A stretch of DNA of 64,000 bases from Methyloceanibacter caenitepidi (GTDB lineage: Bacteria > Pseudomonadota > Alphaproteobacteria > Rhizobiales > Methyloligellaceae). Below, piece after piece: positions 8,209 through 16,141 of the stretch (positions within the stretch are counted from its first letter, which is position 1; each line of letters begins with the position of its first letter). The notes below the pieces were generated by a model. The model worked only from the letters and a program-made list of their open reading frames with translations. It did no database searches and had not been told where the DNA came from. The stretch spans positions 2,739,400-2,803,399 of the forward strand of contig NZ_AP014648.1 of the NCBI RefSeq assembly GCF_000828475.1, given 5' to 3'. The translations under genes were made by a program, and so were the position numbers.

Positions 8209-8934
8209 CTAGCGCCGCAGGATCACCTCGTCGGTCGCGTGCCGGTGTTCCCAGCCCGCGCGCTGCAGCGTCGGCGTGTCGTCTTCGACTTGCGGATAGC
8301 CGACGCAGAGATAGCCGATGAAGATCCACTCTTCCGGCACGTCCAGCGCCGTCGTGACGCCGGCCGGGTCGATGATCGACACCCAGCCCACCCCGATGCC
8401 TTCGGCGCGCGCGGCCAGCCAGAACGTGTGCACCGCCGTCACCACCGAATAGTCGATGGTCTCGGGCATGGTCATGCGGCCGAGCCCGTAGCCCTGCACC
8501 GTCTCGCGGTCCGCATAGACGGCGATCTGCACCGGCGCCTCGTCCATGCCTTGCAGCTTCAGCCTCGCGTAGAGCGCCGCCCTGTCCGGCGACTGCATGG
8601 AGAGCGCCTCGGCGTTGCAAGCCTCGAAATTCGCGCGGATCGCGGCGCGGCGCGCGGGGTCTTCCACCAACACGAAGCGCCACGGTTCGCTGAGCCCCAC
8701 CGATGGCGCGAGACACGCCAACCCCAACAGCCGGTCGATCATGCCCTCGGGGAGCGGATCGCGCTTGAAGCGCCGCACGTCCCGCCGCCAGCGCAAAAGA
8801 TCATAGAGCTTCGCGCGGAACGCCCCGTTGAAATCGGGCACGGATTCGCGGGCCTCAGGCTCGCGCTTTTCGGGCTCACGCGTCTCGGGTTCGCGCACGT
8901 TGCGCTGCTGGAATTGTTCGCCAAACGCTTTCAT
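8209..8934 (-). CDS. bluB: 5,6-dimethylbenzimidazole synthase BluB
   Basis: Oxygen-dependent flavin-destroying enzyme that makes the lower ligand of vitamin B12 from FMNH2. 241 aa from ATG 8934, which has AGGAT upstream; in-frame ATG 8952 and TTG 8964 are alternatives. The nitroreductase-like fold shows the BluB hallmarks RWRRDVRRF, LAPSVGLSEPWRF, and the late GVGWVSIIDP and YLCVGYP segments. The N-terminus carries an unusual run of REPE(T/K/A) repeats (residues 14-30), absent from the usual core. I saw no cobalamin riboswitch upstream. Confidence 0.93.
   Translation of the reverse strand: MKAFGEQFQQRNVREPETREPEKREPEARESVPDFNGAFRAKLYDLLRWRRDVRRFKRDPLPEGMIDRLLGLACLAPSVGLSEPWRFVLVEDPARRAAIRANFEACNAEALSMQSPDRAALYARLKLQGMDEAPVQIAVYADRETVQGYGLGRMTMPETIDYSVVTAVHTFWLAARAEGIGVGWVSIIDPAGVTTALDVPEEWIFIGYLCVGYPQVEDDTPTLQRAGWEHRHATDEVILRR
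8845..8895. repeat. in-frame 15-bp tandem repeat in bluB (REPEx units)
   Basis: Residues 14-30 of BluB read REPET, REPEK, REPEA, RE: a 5-residue, 15-base unit repeated three times and slightly diverged. It extends the flexible N-terminal arm before the catalytic core (SVPDFNGAF). Confidence 0.8.
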
Positions 8935-9099
8935 CGCCGCAAATCCTAGCATGCTTGCCCGCAAGGCAAGCCGGTTCTTTCCTGCCGCCCTTACTGTCCT
9001 GGCCGCACGGTCGCTCTTTTCGGTTCTTGAACAAGATGCATCTATTACCCTGAAAACAACTCACTTCATGCAAGGATAGGAAGCCGCTAGAACCTACCC
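8935..9099. other. intergenic upstream of bluB
   Basis: No gene is seen. The arms GCTTGCC (8953-8959) and GGCAAGC (8965-8971) form a 7-bp hairpin near the bluB start that could affect its translation. An A/T-richer patch at about 9025-9065 may hold promoters for bluB (minus strand) or the RNA candidate (plus strand), but no convincing -35/-10 pair stands out. Confidence 0.3.
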
Positions 9100-9216
9100 A
9101 TGACGTTTGGCCGCCCAGCCCGAACGTCAGAAGCGTCCTTGCCCGAGCCTGGGCGCTTCCTCATCTCAGCCTTGCGGCGGTCTCCCGGTTTCGGCCGGAG
9201 ATCGCCGCATTCTTTT
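9100..9216 (+). ncRNA. candidate structured small RNA with its own terminator
   Basis: Three consecutive inverted repeats lie between bluB and ilvE, both of which are minus-strand genes. TGACGTT (9101-9107) pairs with AACGTCA (9123-9129). GAAGCG (9130-9135) pairs with CGCTTC (9154-9159). A 14-bp GC-rich stem at 9174-9208 is followed by ATTCTTTTT. Only the plus-strand reading gives the T run, yet no plus-strand gene precedes it, so an independent RNA is the simplest reading. TTCATG (9065-9070), 17 bases, TAGAAC (9088-9093) is a weak promoter candidate. It matches no RNA family I can name. Confidence 0.45.
9174..9216 (+). terminator. strong Rho-independent terminator of the candidate small RNA
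   Basis: GCGGCGGTCTCCCGG (9174-9188), loop TTTCGG, CCGGAGATCGCCGC (9195-9208), then ATTCTTTTT. The stem has one G-T pair and one bulged C. The 123 bases from 9217 to the ilvE stop contain no gene I recognise. Confidence 0.75.
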
Positions 9217-9339
9217 TATGGGCTGACGATGTCTTGTGCGCTGACGGTGTCGCAGCCGGCGCGTGAAGCTGGCCGGCGAAGCAGGGTTTGCCGACAAGAC
9301 AAGCTTGATCGTTATGCGTGGAGCCTTCGCGCGGCAGCG

Positions 9340-10230
9340 CTAGCCCGCGGCGGCAATGCTCTTCGCGGGATGCACCAGCGCGGCGTAATCGGCCATGAGC
9401 GTGCGCGTGATCTCGCCGGGCGTGAAGCTGTATTCGCCGATGGAGCCGACCGGCATGACCTCGGCGGCCGTCCCCGTCACGAAGCATTCGGTGAAGTCCG
9501 CAAGGTCTTCGGGAAGGATGCGCTTCTCGACCACGTCCCAGCCGCGCTGCTTGGCGAGGCTCATGACCGTGCGCCGGGTGATGCCGTTGAGGAAGCAATC
9601 GGCGATGGGCGTGTAGATCACGCCGTCCTTGACGAAGAAGATGTTGGCGCCCGTGCACTCGGCCACGTAGCCGCGCCAGTCGAGCATGACCGCGTCGGCG
9701 AAGCCTTCGCGCTCGGCGCGGTGCTTCTCGATGGTGCAGATCATGTAGAGACCCGCCGCCTTGCTGTGGACCGGCGCTGTCGCCGGGTCGGGCCGGCGGT
9801 ATTTGGCGAATTTGAGCTTCATGCCCTTCTCGATCGCGGCGGGATCGAAATAGGCGCCCCATTCCCATGCGGCGATGGCCACGTTGATGCGCGTCTTTTG
9901 CGCCGACACGCCCATCTGCTCGCTGCCGCGCCAGGCCAGCGGACGCACATAGGCGTCGGAGAGTTTGTTGGCGGCAATGACTTCGCGCGCGGCCTTGTCG
10001 AGCTCGGCGACGGAATACGGCACTTCGAAATCGAGGATCTCGGCGGATTCGCGCAGGCGCTGATTGTGCTCGGTCAGCTTGAAGATCTCGCCGTCATAGG
10101 CGCGCATGCCTTCGAACACGGCGCTGCCGTAATGCAGGGCGTGGGTCAGCAGATGCACCCGCGCATCGTCCCACGGGATCATCTCGCCATTGAACCAAAT
10201 CAAGCCGTCACGCTGGTCAAAGCCCGGCAT
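9340..10230 (-). CDS. ilvE: branched-chain amino acid aminotransferase
   Basis: PLP fold-type IV transaminase for the last step of valine, leucine and isoleucine synthesis. 296 aa from ATG 10230, decided by the GGAGGAGACC site just upstream. The opening GLIWFNGEMIPWDDA and HALHYGSAVFEGMRAY are typical. Lys157 in VHSKAAGLY is the PLP lysine, and the late TGTAAEVMPV and PGEITR segments complete the family pattern. It is divergent from the MarR/PetP-like gene, with shared repeats in the intergenic region (10371-10422). Longer in-frame extensions to 10341 lack a good ribosome-binding site. Confidence 0.95.
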   Translation of the reverse strand: MPGFDQRDGLIWFNGEMIPWDDARVHLLTHALHYGSAVFEGMRAYDGEIFKLTEHNQRLRESAEILDFEVPYSVAELDKAAREVIAANKLSDAYVRPLAWRGSEQMGVSAQKTRINVAIAAWEWGAYFDPAAIEKGMKLKFAKYRRPDPATAPVHSKAAGLYMICTIEKHRAEREGFADAVMLDWRGYVAECTGANIFFVKDGVIYTPIADCFLNGITRRTVMSLAKQRGWDVVEKRILPEDLADFTECFVTGTAAEVMPVGSIGEYSFTPGEITRTLMADYAALVHPAKSIAAAG

Positions 10231-10370
10231 GGGTCTCCTCCAAGAATAGGGGCGCGCCGGTTTTTCCGGATGCGTCTGACCCCTGGGTAATTTTCCCCCC
10301 AATCCCAATACACGATAGCGTGTCAGAGCAATTGCGCACACGTGCGGCGGGGCGTATCAAGGGGTATTAA

Positions 10371-10422
10371 GTCAACATGGCTGACATAATCCAAGCCCAA
10401 ATATATGTCAACATGACTGACC
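10371..10422. promoter_or_regulatory. two operator-like direct repeats in the ilvE/petP divergent region
   Basis: GTCAACATGGCTGAC (10371-10385) and GTCAACATGACTGAC (10407-10421) differ at one base and are 36 bases apart. Each contains the inverted element GTCA-N7-TGAC. On the minus strand TTGACA (10411-10406), 17 bases, TATGTC (10388-10383) forms a possible promoter toward ilvE. The repeats would then overlap its -35 and -10. Binding by the adjacent MarR protein is an inference from MarR autoregulation in general. Confidence 0.55.
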
Positions 10423-11096
10423 TAAATACACCCCTCTCCCGTAGCCGCAAAACTGCGGGGAACAAGCGCGCGGGCGCCCGCGCCGACGGAGCGGTTGTGG
10501 CCAGCAGCGACACCATGAGCGAAAGCTCCAAGACCTTGTCCAGGGCCCCTGTCGAGGATGTGCCGGCAAGCCCCTCGGAAGGGCTGACCGAGGACAATCT
10601 CCATTCCTTCGCAGAGCTCCTGTTCTTTGCCTATCGCGACTTCACGGGCGATCCGGACGCGATACTCAAGGATTTCGGTTTCGGCCGGGCCCATCACCGG
10701 GTCTTGCACTTCGTGAGGCGCAACTCGGGCCTGCGCGTCGCCGACCTCTTGGATATCCTGAACATCACGAAGCAAAGCCTGTCGCGCGTGCTGAAACAGC
10801 TGATCGACCAGGGCTACATCACCCAGAAGGCCGGCGCGTCGGACCGCCGGGAACGGCTGCTCTACCCGACGGAGCGCGGCAGGGCCCTGGCGGCGCGCTT
10901 GGCCGCGCCGCAAATGGTGCGGCTTCGCACGGCCCTCGAGGCCGCGGGTCCCGAGGCGGAGCCGGCAATTCGCCGTTTTCTGGAAGCTATGATCAATGCC
11001 GAAGATCGGCCCAAAGTTTCCGCCATAACGAATCCGAACCCGACGCACGCCGACCCGACGCCGGCGGGCGGCAAGGACGAAGGCAAACCGATTTGA
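10413..11096 (+). CDS. petP: MarR-family regulator, PetP-like
   Basis: 227 aa from ATG 10413. Alternative starts are ATG 10377, which lies inside the first operator-like repeat, and ATG 10515. The winged-helix core reads LRVADLLDILNITKQSLSRVLKQLIDQGYI, followed by the DRRERLLYPTERG wing. The segment FAYRDFTGDPD before GRAHHRVL is what I recall from the MarR gene paired with the PetR-type response regulator in Rhodobacter and Rhizobiales. The stop overlaps a TTG at the head of the response-regulator gene, so the pair is probably coupled. The first 35-50 residues are low in family similarity. Confidence 0.85.
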   Translation: MTDLNTPLSRSRKTAGNKRAGARADGAVVASSDTMSESSKTLSRAPVEDVPASPSEGLTEDNLHSFAELLFFAYRDFTGDPDAILKDFGFGRAHHRVLHFVRRNSGLRVADLLDILNITKQSLSRVLKQLIDQGYITQKAGASDRRERLLYPTERGRALAARLAAPQMVRLRTALEAAGPEAEPAIRRFLEAMINAEDRPKVSAITNPNPTHADPTPAGGKDEGKPI

Positions 11097-11104
11097 CCCA
11101 CGCG

Positions 11105-11824
11105 ATGAGCACCAAACTTCAACAAGGGGCCGGTCCCGACGACAACGCCCAGCACATCCTCATCGTGGATGACGACAGCCGGATTCGCGATCTGCTCGGC
11201 CGCTATCTCCAAGACCGCGGCTTCCGGGTGACGATGGCCGTCGATGCGGAGAGCGCCCGCGCCCAGATGCGCAGCCTCGCCTTCGATCTGATCGTGCTCG
11301 ACGTGATGATGCCGAAGGAGTCGGGCATCGACTTCGCAAAATCGCTGCGGGCGGACAACCAGGTACCCATCCTCATGCTGACGGCGCGCGCCGAGCCCGA
11401 GGATCGCATCGAAGGGCTGGAAACGGGCGTCGACGACTATCTCGCAAAACCCTTCGATCCGCGCGAACTGCTCTTGCGCATCGGCAACATCCTGAAGCGC
11501 GGCGCGCAGGCCGCCCCGTCCGGCGAGATCCGCATGGGCAATTTCGTCTTCCATATCAGCCGCGGCGAGCTGCAGCGCGATGGGGAAACCGTGCGCCTGA
11601 CCGAGCGCGAACGCGAACTGCTTCGCTATTTCGCGCAGCGGCCTGGAACGCCCGTGTCCCGACACGAACTCGCCAAGGGGTCCGACAAGGACGCCGACAT
11701 CGGCGGCGAACGCGCCGTGGACGTGCAGATCAACCGGTTAAGACGCAAGATCGAAAACGACCCGGCCAACCCGGTCTATCTTCAGACCGTGCGCGGCAAG
11801 GGCTACATACTCTATTCCGAGTGA
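11105..11824 (+). CDS. petR: OmpR-family response regulator, PetR-like
   Basis: 239 aa from ATG 11105; a TTG at 11093 overlapping the MarR stop is possible. The receiver domain has the acidic pair in IVDDDSR, phospho-acceptor Asp66 in LIVLDVMMP, and Lys in YLAKPFDPREL. The C-terminal OmpR winged helix ends with RAVDVQINRLRRKIE and QTVRGKGYIL. The downstream EnvZ-like kinase overlaps its stop by one base and is the evident partner. Confidence 0.93.
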   Translation: MSTKLQQGAGPDDNAQHILIVDDDSRIRDLLGRYLQDRGFRVTMAVDAESARAQMRSLAFDLIVLDVMMPKESGIDFAKSLRADNQVPILMLTARAEPEDRIEGLETGVDDYLAKPFDPRELLLRIGNILKRGAQAAPSGEIRMGNFVFHISRGELQRDGETVRLTERERELLRYFAQRPGTPVSRHELAKGSDKDADIGGERAVDVQINRLRRKIENDPANPVYLQTVRGKGYILYSE

Positions 11825-13239
11825 TGAGCGCCGTCTCCGATACCGCCCGCCCGCTTCCCGAGGAGCACGCCAAAGCCGAACGGCAAGGCCCGCTCAAATG
11901 GTTGCTGGCGCGCTTCGGCGAGCAAATGCCGAAGGGCCTCTATGCGCGCGCCCTCATCATCATCATTGCTCCGATGGTGCTGCTTCAGTCGGTCCTGACC
12001 TTCGTGTTCCTCGAACGGCATTGGCAAACCGTTACCCATCGCCTGTCGACCGGCACGGTGCAGAACATCGCCATGCTGATCGACATGTACGAGGAGCTTC
12101 CGAAGCAGCATAACGTCGCGATGCTGACGGGACTGGCGGCCAAGAATCTCGGCTTGCGCGTGCGGTTCGCCCCCGGCGAGGATCTGCCGCAAGTGCGCTC
12201 CAAGCCTTTCTTCGACCTGCTGGACACGACCCTCTCCGACGAGCTGGAGCGGCGGATAGGCCGCCCCTTCTGGATCGACACGGTCGGCCGGTCGGACTTC
12301 GTCGACATCCGCATCAAGCTCGAGGACGCGGTCATGCATGTGCTGGCGCGGCGCAGCCAAACCTACGCGTCCAACTCGCACATCTTCATTGTCTGGATGC
12401 TGGGCACGTCAGTCGTTCTGCTCACGGTCGCCATTCTGTTCTTGCGCAATCAGATCCGGCCGATCCTGCGCTTGGCCTATGCGGCTGAGAGTTTCGGCAA
12501 GGGCCGTCCCATGCCGGAGGACTTCAAACCGCGCGGCGCGCGCGAGGTTCGCCAGGCCGCGCACGCCTTTGTGGAGATGCGCGACCGCATCGAACGTCAC
12601 GTGGAGCAACGCACACTCATGCTGGCCGGGGTGAGTCACGACCTCAGGACCATCCTGACCCGCTTCCGGCTGCAACTGGCCATGATGGAGGAAGGGTCGG
12701 AGCTCGAGGCCATGCGGGCGGATATCGACGAGATGCAGGCCATGCTCGAAGACTACATGGCCTTTGCCAAGGGCGATTCGGGAGAGGCCATCGGCTATGT
12801 GGACATCGGCGAGATCTTGAACGAGGTCAGCTCTCAAGCTCATGGCGGCAAGGCCGATCTCGAAGGCAAGACCGTGGACGTCCGGATGGAGAACAAGCCG
12901 CTCGTCGTGCGCGCCCGCCGCCACGCGTTCAAGCGCGCGATCTCCAATCTCGTCAACAATGCCGCGCGCTTCGCGGATACGGTACGCATCACGGCGGCGA
13001 AGAGCGACGGCATTTTGACGATCGAGGTCGAGGACGACGGTCCCGGCATCCCCGAGGACGAACGCGAGCTGGTGTTCCGGCCCTTCTACCGGGTCGACCG
13101 TGCGCGCAACCAGGACTCGGGGTCGACAGGGCTCGGGCTCGCCATCGCGCGCGACATCACCCGCATACACGGCGGCGACATCACACTCGATCAATCTTCT
13201 CTCGGCGGACTGAAAGCCGTGCTAAAAGTCCCGGTGTAA
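11824..13239 (+). CDS. EnvZ-like sensor histidine kinase
   Basis: Inner-membrane kinase of 471 aa. TM1 lies near residues 40-65 (ALIIIIAPMVLLQSVLTFVF). A periplasmic region of about 115 residues and TM2 near 182-203 follow, then HAMP. The H-box is VSHDLRTILTRF with His272; the usual Pro after HDLRT is replaced by Ile. N, G1 and G2 boxes are complete (NLVNNAARF, DDGPGIP, GLGLAIARDI). The ATG overlaps the response-regulator TGA, so kinase and regulator are one unit. The signal sensed is unknown. Confidence 0.93.
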   Translation: MSAVSDTARPLPEEHAKAERQGPLKWLLARFGEQMPKGLYARALIIIIAPMVLLQSVLTFVFLERHWQTVTHRLSTGTVQNIAMLIDMYEELPKQHNVAMLTGLAAKNLGLRVRFAPGEDLPQVRSKPFFDLLDTTLSDELERRIGRPFWIDTVGRSDFVDIRIKLEDAVMHVLARRSQTYASNSHIFIVWMLGTSVVLLTVAILFLRNQIRPILRLAYAAESFGKGRPMPEDFKPRGAREVRQAAHAFVEMRDRIERHVEQRTLMLAGVSHDLRTILTRFRLQLAMMEEGSELEAMRADIDEMQAMLEDYMAFAKGDSGEAIGYVDIGEILNEVSSQAHGGKADLEGKTVDVRMENKPLVVRARRHAFKRAISNLVNNAARFADTVRITAAKSDGILTIEVEDDGPGIPEDERELVFRPFYRVDRARNQDSGSTGLGLAIARDITRIHGGDITLDQSSLGGLKAVLKVPV

Positions 13240-13261
13240 TTTCTCATTTGGAGGTGCTTCT

Positions 13262-13630
13262 ATGAAACGTGCGTCTATCGGGCTTGCCGCCATTGCAGCC
13301 CTGGCGTTGACAGCCCCGGCCTTTGCCCAGGACGAGGCAGAGCCGGATGGTTTCCAGCAAAACGAGATGCCGGGCTCGGAGTTTCAGCTCGACGTGGATT
13401 CCGACGGCAAGGTCGAATTCGGCCGCGAGAGCACGCTCGAGAAAGAGGCTGCCGACGAAGCCGCCCCCGAGGGTCTGAGGGACGGACTGGAACTGGGTCC
13501 TGATACGCTCGGCGATGGGCTCGACGATCCCGACGCCCCGGTCGACCCGGATCCGATCGATGACGAACTCCCCGGCGAGGGTCCCGAGAGCCTGTCCGGT
13601 CCTGACGATGAGGATCCGCTGCCTTACTAG
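13262..13630 (+). CDS. small acidic exported protein of unknown function
   Basis: 122 aa with a clear signal peptide (MKRASIGLAAIAALALTAPAF, cleavage likely after AFA). The mature part is very rich in Asp, Glu and Pro, with no Cys and little hydrophobic sequence, so it is probably disordered and periplasmic. GGAGG precedes the ATG. It lies 22 bases after the kinase gene on the same strand and could be cotranscribed. I do not recognise a family. Confidence 0.75.
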   Translation: MKRASIGLAAIAALALTAPAFAQDEAEPDGFQQNEMPGSEFQLDVDSDGKVEFGRESTLEKEAADEAAPEGLRDGLELGPDTLGDGLDDPDAPVDPDPIDDELPGEGPESLSGPDDEDPLPY

Positions 13631-13651
13631 AAGCGCATTTCCATTTGGAGG

Positions 13652-13675
13652 GCGGGGCAGAATGGCGCGCCCCGC
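13652..13675. terminator. GC-rich hairpin between convergent genes
   Basis: GCGGGGC (13652-13658) and GCCCCGC (13669-13675) form a 7-bp stem between the stops of the acidic exported protein and the TetR gene. No T run follows on either strand, so terminator function is only suggested by its position. Confidence 0.3.
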
Positions 13676-13696
13676 TCTGATCGGCCGTAGACGCCC

Positions 13697-14380
13697 TTAG
13701 GCGGAGGACGGAACCGGTCCGGAATCGGGTGAGGCGCTGCCGTCAGGCTTGTCCTTGCCTCCGAAGTTCCGTTTGAGGCCGCGCACGAGCCCGCACACGG
13801 TCTCGCAAACCTTCTCCAGGCTCTGCATGCCGCGCTCGCCGTTCGTGAGACCGCGATCGAGCGTCGCCATGGTCTTATCCAGCGATGGCGAGTCATCGTC
13901 GAGCCAAACGCTGAACGCCTTGCCGTAGACGGCGGACAGACCGGCGATGCGCACCAAGGCCGTCGGACCGTCGAGCTTCGCGCCCGCATTCGCGAGCGTC
14001 CAATATTGCGTGACCATCCGCGAGCACACGAACATCGAGGCCTCGCCCGGACGGCAGCGCAGATAGGCCGCGATGCGCTTCAGCGCTTCCTTGTGCGGCG
14101 CCATCACCTCGAAGCGGGTCATCAAAGCCTCGAACACCTGATCGCGGACGCTGTCGTCCGGTCCGGCGGGTTTGGTGCGCGCCAGAACCTGTGCATCGAC
14201 CTCGGTTTGGAACGCGCGCAGAAGGTCGTTCTTGCAGACAAATTCCCGGCGCAGGTCCGCCAGCGACAGATTCGCTTCCTTGGCGATGTCGTTGAGACCG
14301 ACGTCGCCCCAGTCGCGCGTCGCAGCGAGCGTAAGCGCCGCCATCACCGCCCGATTCCGTCTGGAGAATTCCTCGAACAT
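13697..14380 (-). CDS. TetR-family transcriptional regulator
   Basis: 227 aa. The N-terminal HTH fits TetR (RNRAVMAALTLAATRDWGDVGLNDIAKEANLSLADLRREF), with a helical C-terminal domain of the kind that binds small ligands. Strong GAGGAG lies upstream of ATG 14380. It reads in the same direction as proC, which ends 116 bases upstream, so it may be cotranscribed or have its own promoter there. The last 25 residues are charged and proline-rich, probably a disordered tail. Target genes are unknown. Confidence 0.83.
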   Translation of the reverse strand: MFEEFSRRNRAVMAALTLAATRDWGDVGLNDIAKEANLSLADLRREFVCKNDLLRAFQTEVDAQVLARTKPAGPDDSVRDQVFEALMTRFEVMAPHKEALKRIAAYLRCRPGEASMFVCSRMVTQYWTLANAGAKLDGPTALVRIAGLSAVYGKAFSVWLDDDSPSLDKTMATLDRGLTNGERGMQSLEKVCETVCGLVRGLKRNFGGKDKPDGSASPDSGPVPSSA

Positions 14381-14496
14381 AGCCGTACTCCTCTGTGGGA
14401 CACTCGTTTCGGCATCTTGCTGTCAGATACGATAGGCCGATTTCGTGGCCATCGAAAGACGCGAGAACCGGCGCTGCACGACGCGCGGGAGACGCC

Positions 14497-15318
14497 TCAG
14501 GACGACAACTCCCGCGACCGTTTCGCAGCCTGCGCCACGGCGCGCGCCAGCAACCTCTTGAGCGCATCCTCTTTCATGAGTACTTCGAGCGCGGCCGCTG
14601 TCGTGCCGTTGGGCGACGTCACGTTGGTCCGCAGCGTCGTCGCGTCCTGTTCGGAGTGCTTCAGCAGCGCGCCGGCGCCCGCCACGGTCCCACGTGCCAA
14701 ACGCGCGGCAAGCTCAGCCGGCAGGCCGGCTTCGATCCCCGCCTGCTCCAAGGACTCGACAAGATGGAAGACGTAAGCCGGACCGCTGCCGGAGACAGCC
14801 GTCACCGCATCCATCAGAGCTTCCTCGTCGACCCAAACCACCTCGCCGACGGCCGCCAGCAGCGTCTCGCAAGCCTGCCTTTGCGGCTCGCTCACATGGG
14901 CATTGGCGACACAGACCGTGATCCCCTCCCCCACGGATGCCGGCGTGTTGGGCATCGCGCGCACCACGGCGCACGTTTCCGGCAGCGGCTCGGAGAGACT
15001 TTCGAGTGTCCGCCCCGCCGCAATCGACAGGACAACGGTCCCAGCGCCGACCGATGGCGCGATGACACTCAGGACCTCACCCGCGAGGGCCGGTTTCACG
15101 GCGAGGACGATGACGGCGGGCGGTTGAGGCAGACGCGGCGCCGCGCCTGCAACGATGCCATGCGCGGCCACCAGTTCGCCGATCCCCTCCGGCAGCGCCG
15201 GGTCTTGGATAAAGACGCTCCTCGGGTCGAGGCCGCGAGCCAACCAGCCCTCGAGCAACGCCCCGCCCATCTTGCCCGCGCCCACCAGGAGCAACGGGCC
15301 GTTCAAGGCAATCGTCAT
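14497..15318 (-). CDS. proC: pyrroline-5-carboxylate reductase
   Basis: NADPH-dependent final step of proline synthesis. 273 aa. The Rossmann motif VGAGKMGGALL is near residue 12, and VLAVKPALA and RAMPNTPASVGEG follow. The C-terminal helical signature runs TAVSGSGPAYVF ... LARGTVAGAGALL ... LRTNVTSPNGTTAAAL. All are standard. It lies downstream of a YbjN-like gene on the same strand, a pairing that I recall as common in Rhizobiales. Confidence 0.96.
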   Translation of the reverse strand: MTIALNGPLLLVGAGKMGGALLEGWLARGLDPRSVFIQDPALPEGIGELVAAHGIVAGAAPRLPQPPAVIVLAVKPALAGEVLSVIAPSVGAGTVVLSIAAGRTLESLSEPLPETCAVVRAMPNTPASVGEGITVCVANAHVSEPQRQACETLLAAVGEVVWVDEEALMDAVTAVSGSGPAYVFHLVESLEQAGIEAGLPAELAARLARGTVAGAGALLKHSEQDATTLRTNVTSPNGTTAAALEVLMKEDALKRLLARAVAQAAKRSRELSS

Positions 15319-15417
15319 GCTTGGTCCTGCCTCATCGGAAGACGTGTCGTTCCGGCCATCTAAGCAGCAGCCCGGTGCCTGGTCACGCCCAAAGCCGATT
15401 CTCGCGGGCCGTTCCTA

Positions 15418-15445
15418 GCTACGCGGTTCCGGGCTAAGCGGTTCC
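15418..15445. repeat. 13-bp near-perfect direct repeat spanning a stop codon
   Basis: GCTACGCGGTTCC (15418-15430) and GCTAAGCGGTTCC (15433-15445) differ at one base with a 15-base period. A weaker third unit (GGCCGTTCC) lies just to the left. The right-hand copy contains the stop codon of the YbjN-like gene on the minus strand. Confidence 0.8.
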
Positions 15446-15931
15446 TTGCGTCTCCAGCATCGTGGCCGCGAGCGCCTCTTCGGCGCTCTTCCCAGCCCAC
15501 AGCACGAACTGGAAACTCTGATAATAGCGCTCGCAGGCTTCGAGCGCCGCCGTCAGCAGCCCCTCGCATTGTCCGGCGTGGGTCTTGGCACCCGCCAGCA
15601 GCAGCCCGTTGCGGTACAGCAGCATGCCGTCCTGCCGCCACAGATCGAAGTGCCCCAGCCAGAGCTGCTCATTGATATTGGCCATCAGCCGGTAGACCTC
15701 CGGGAGCCGCGCCTGCGTCGCCCGGAAGTCGAAGGCGCATGCAAGATGCAGCGCTTCCAGATCTTCTCGCCAATTCAACGAGACATGGTAGTCGCACCAG
15801 GACCCGGCGACTGTCAGCGACAGCTCGTCAGGGGTGCTGCGTTCAAAACTCCAGTCACGGATGGTGGCGATCTGCTCCACCATGTCCACGGGATTTGTGA
15901 AGTGGTCGTAAGTCGCTTCGATCGAAGCCAT
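15434..15931 (-). CDS. YbjN domain-containing protein
   Basis: 165 aa from ATG 15931, which is preceded by GAGAGGA. The YbjN pattern is visible: a core of alternating strands (ELSLTVAGSWCDYHVSLNWREDLEALHLACAFDF), then LPEVYRLMANINEQLWLGHFDLW and LLYRNGLLLAG. The fold resembles type III secretion chaperones and binds proteins in other systems, but the role in alphaproteobacteria is not established to my knowledge. proC lies downstream in the same direction. The stop lies in a tandem duplication (15418-15445). Confidence 0.85.
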   Translation of the reverse strand: MASIEATYDHFTNPVDMVEQIATIRDWSFERSTPDELSLTVAGSWCDYHVSLNWREDLEALHLACAFDFRATQARLPEVYRLMANINEQLWLGHFDLWRQDGMLLYRNGLLLAGAKTHAGQCEGLLTAALEACERYYQSFQFVLWAGKSAEEALAATMLETQGTA

Positions 15932-16061
15932 GCGTATCCTCTCGGGCCGCGTTGAGGGGTCCGCGCACAAGAAACAGCAACCGCGAATCAGTAGATGAAT
16001 CAGTTATATACTGGCGAGTCCGCGCACAAAACGGCGCCTGAGTCGCCAAGCGCCGAATTGC

Positions 16062-16141
16062 TGTGGATGACCCGAGAAATCTGTGGATGAATCGGAGACT
16101 CGACTCGACTCTGCGCCAAGCGTTATCCCGGGTTATCCACA
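16062..16141. promoter_or_regulatory. cluster of DnaA-box-like 9-mers
   Basis: TTATCCACA (16133-16141) is a perfect DnaA box and lies in the last codons of ubiK. TGTGGATGA occurs at 16062-16070 and 16082-16090; its complement TCATCCACA is one base from the consensus. A 12-bp direct repeat GTCCGCGCACAA (15959-15970 and 16018-16029) lies next to the cluster. No dnaA, dnaN or other origin gene is nearby. Confidence 0.45.

Noticed and set aside
8935..9339. Cobalamin riboswitch before bluB
   Set aside because: I looked on the minus strand for the B12-box and the conserved core and did not see them. The stable hairpins here read on the plus strand.
9100..10290. 396-codon plus-strand frame across ilvE
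   Set aside because: Antisense to ilvE with no protein pattern. Its first 100 bases coincide with the hairpins that I read as a small RNA.
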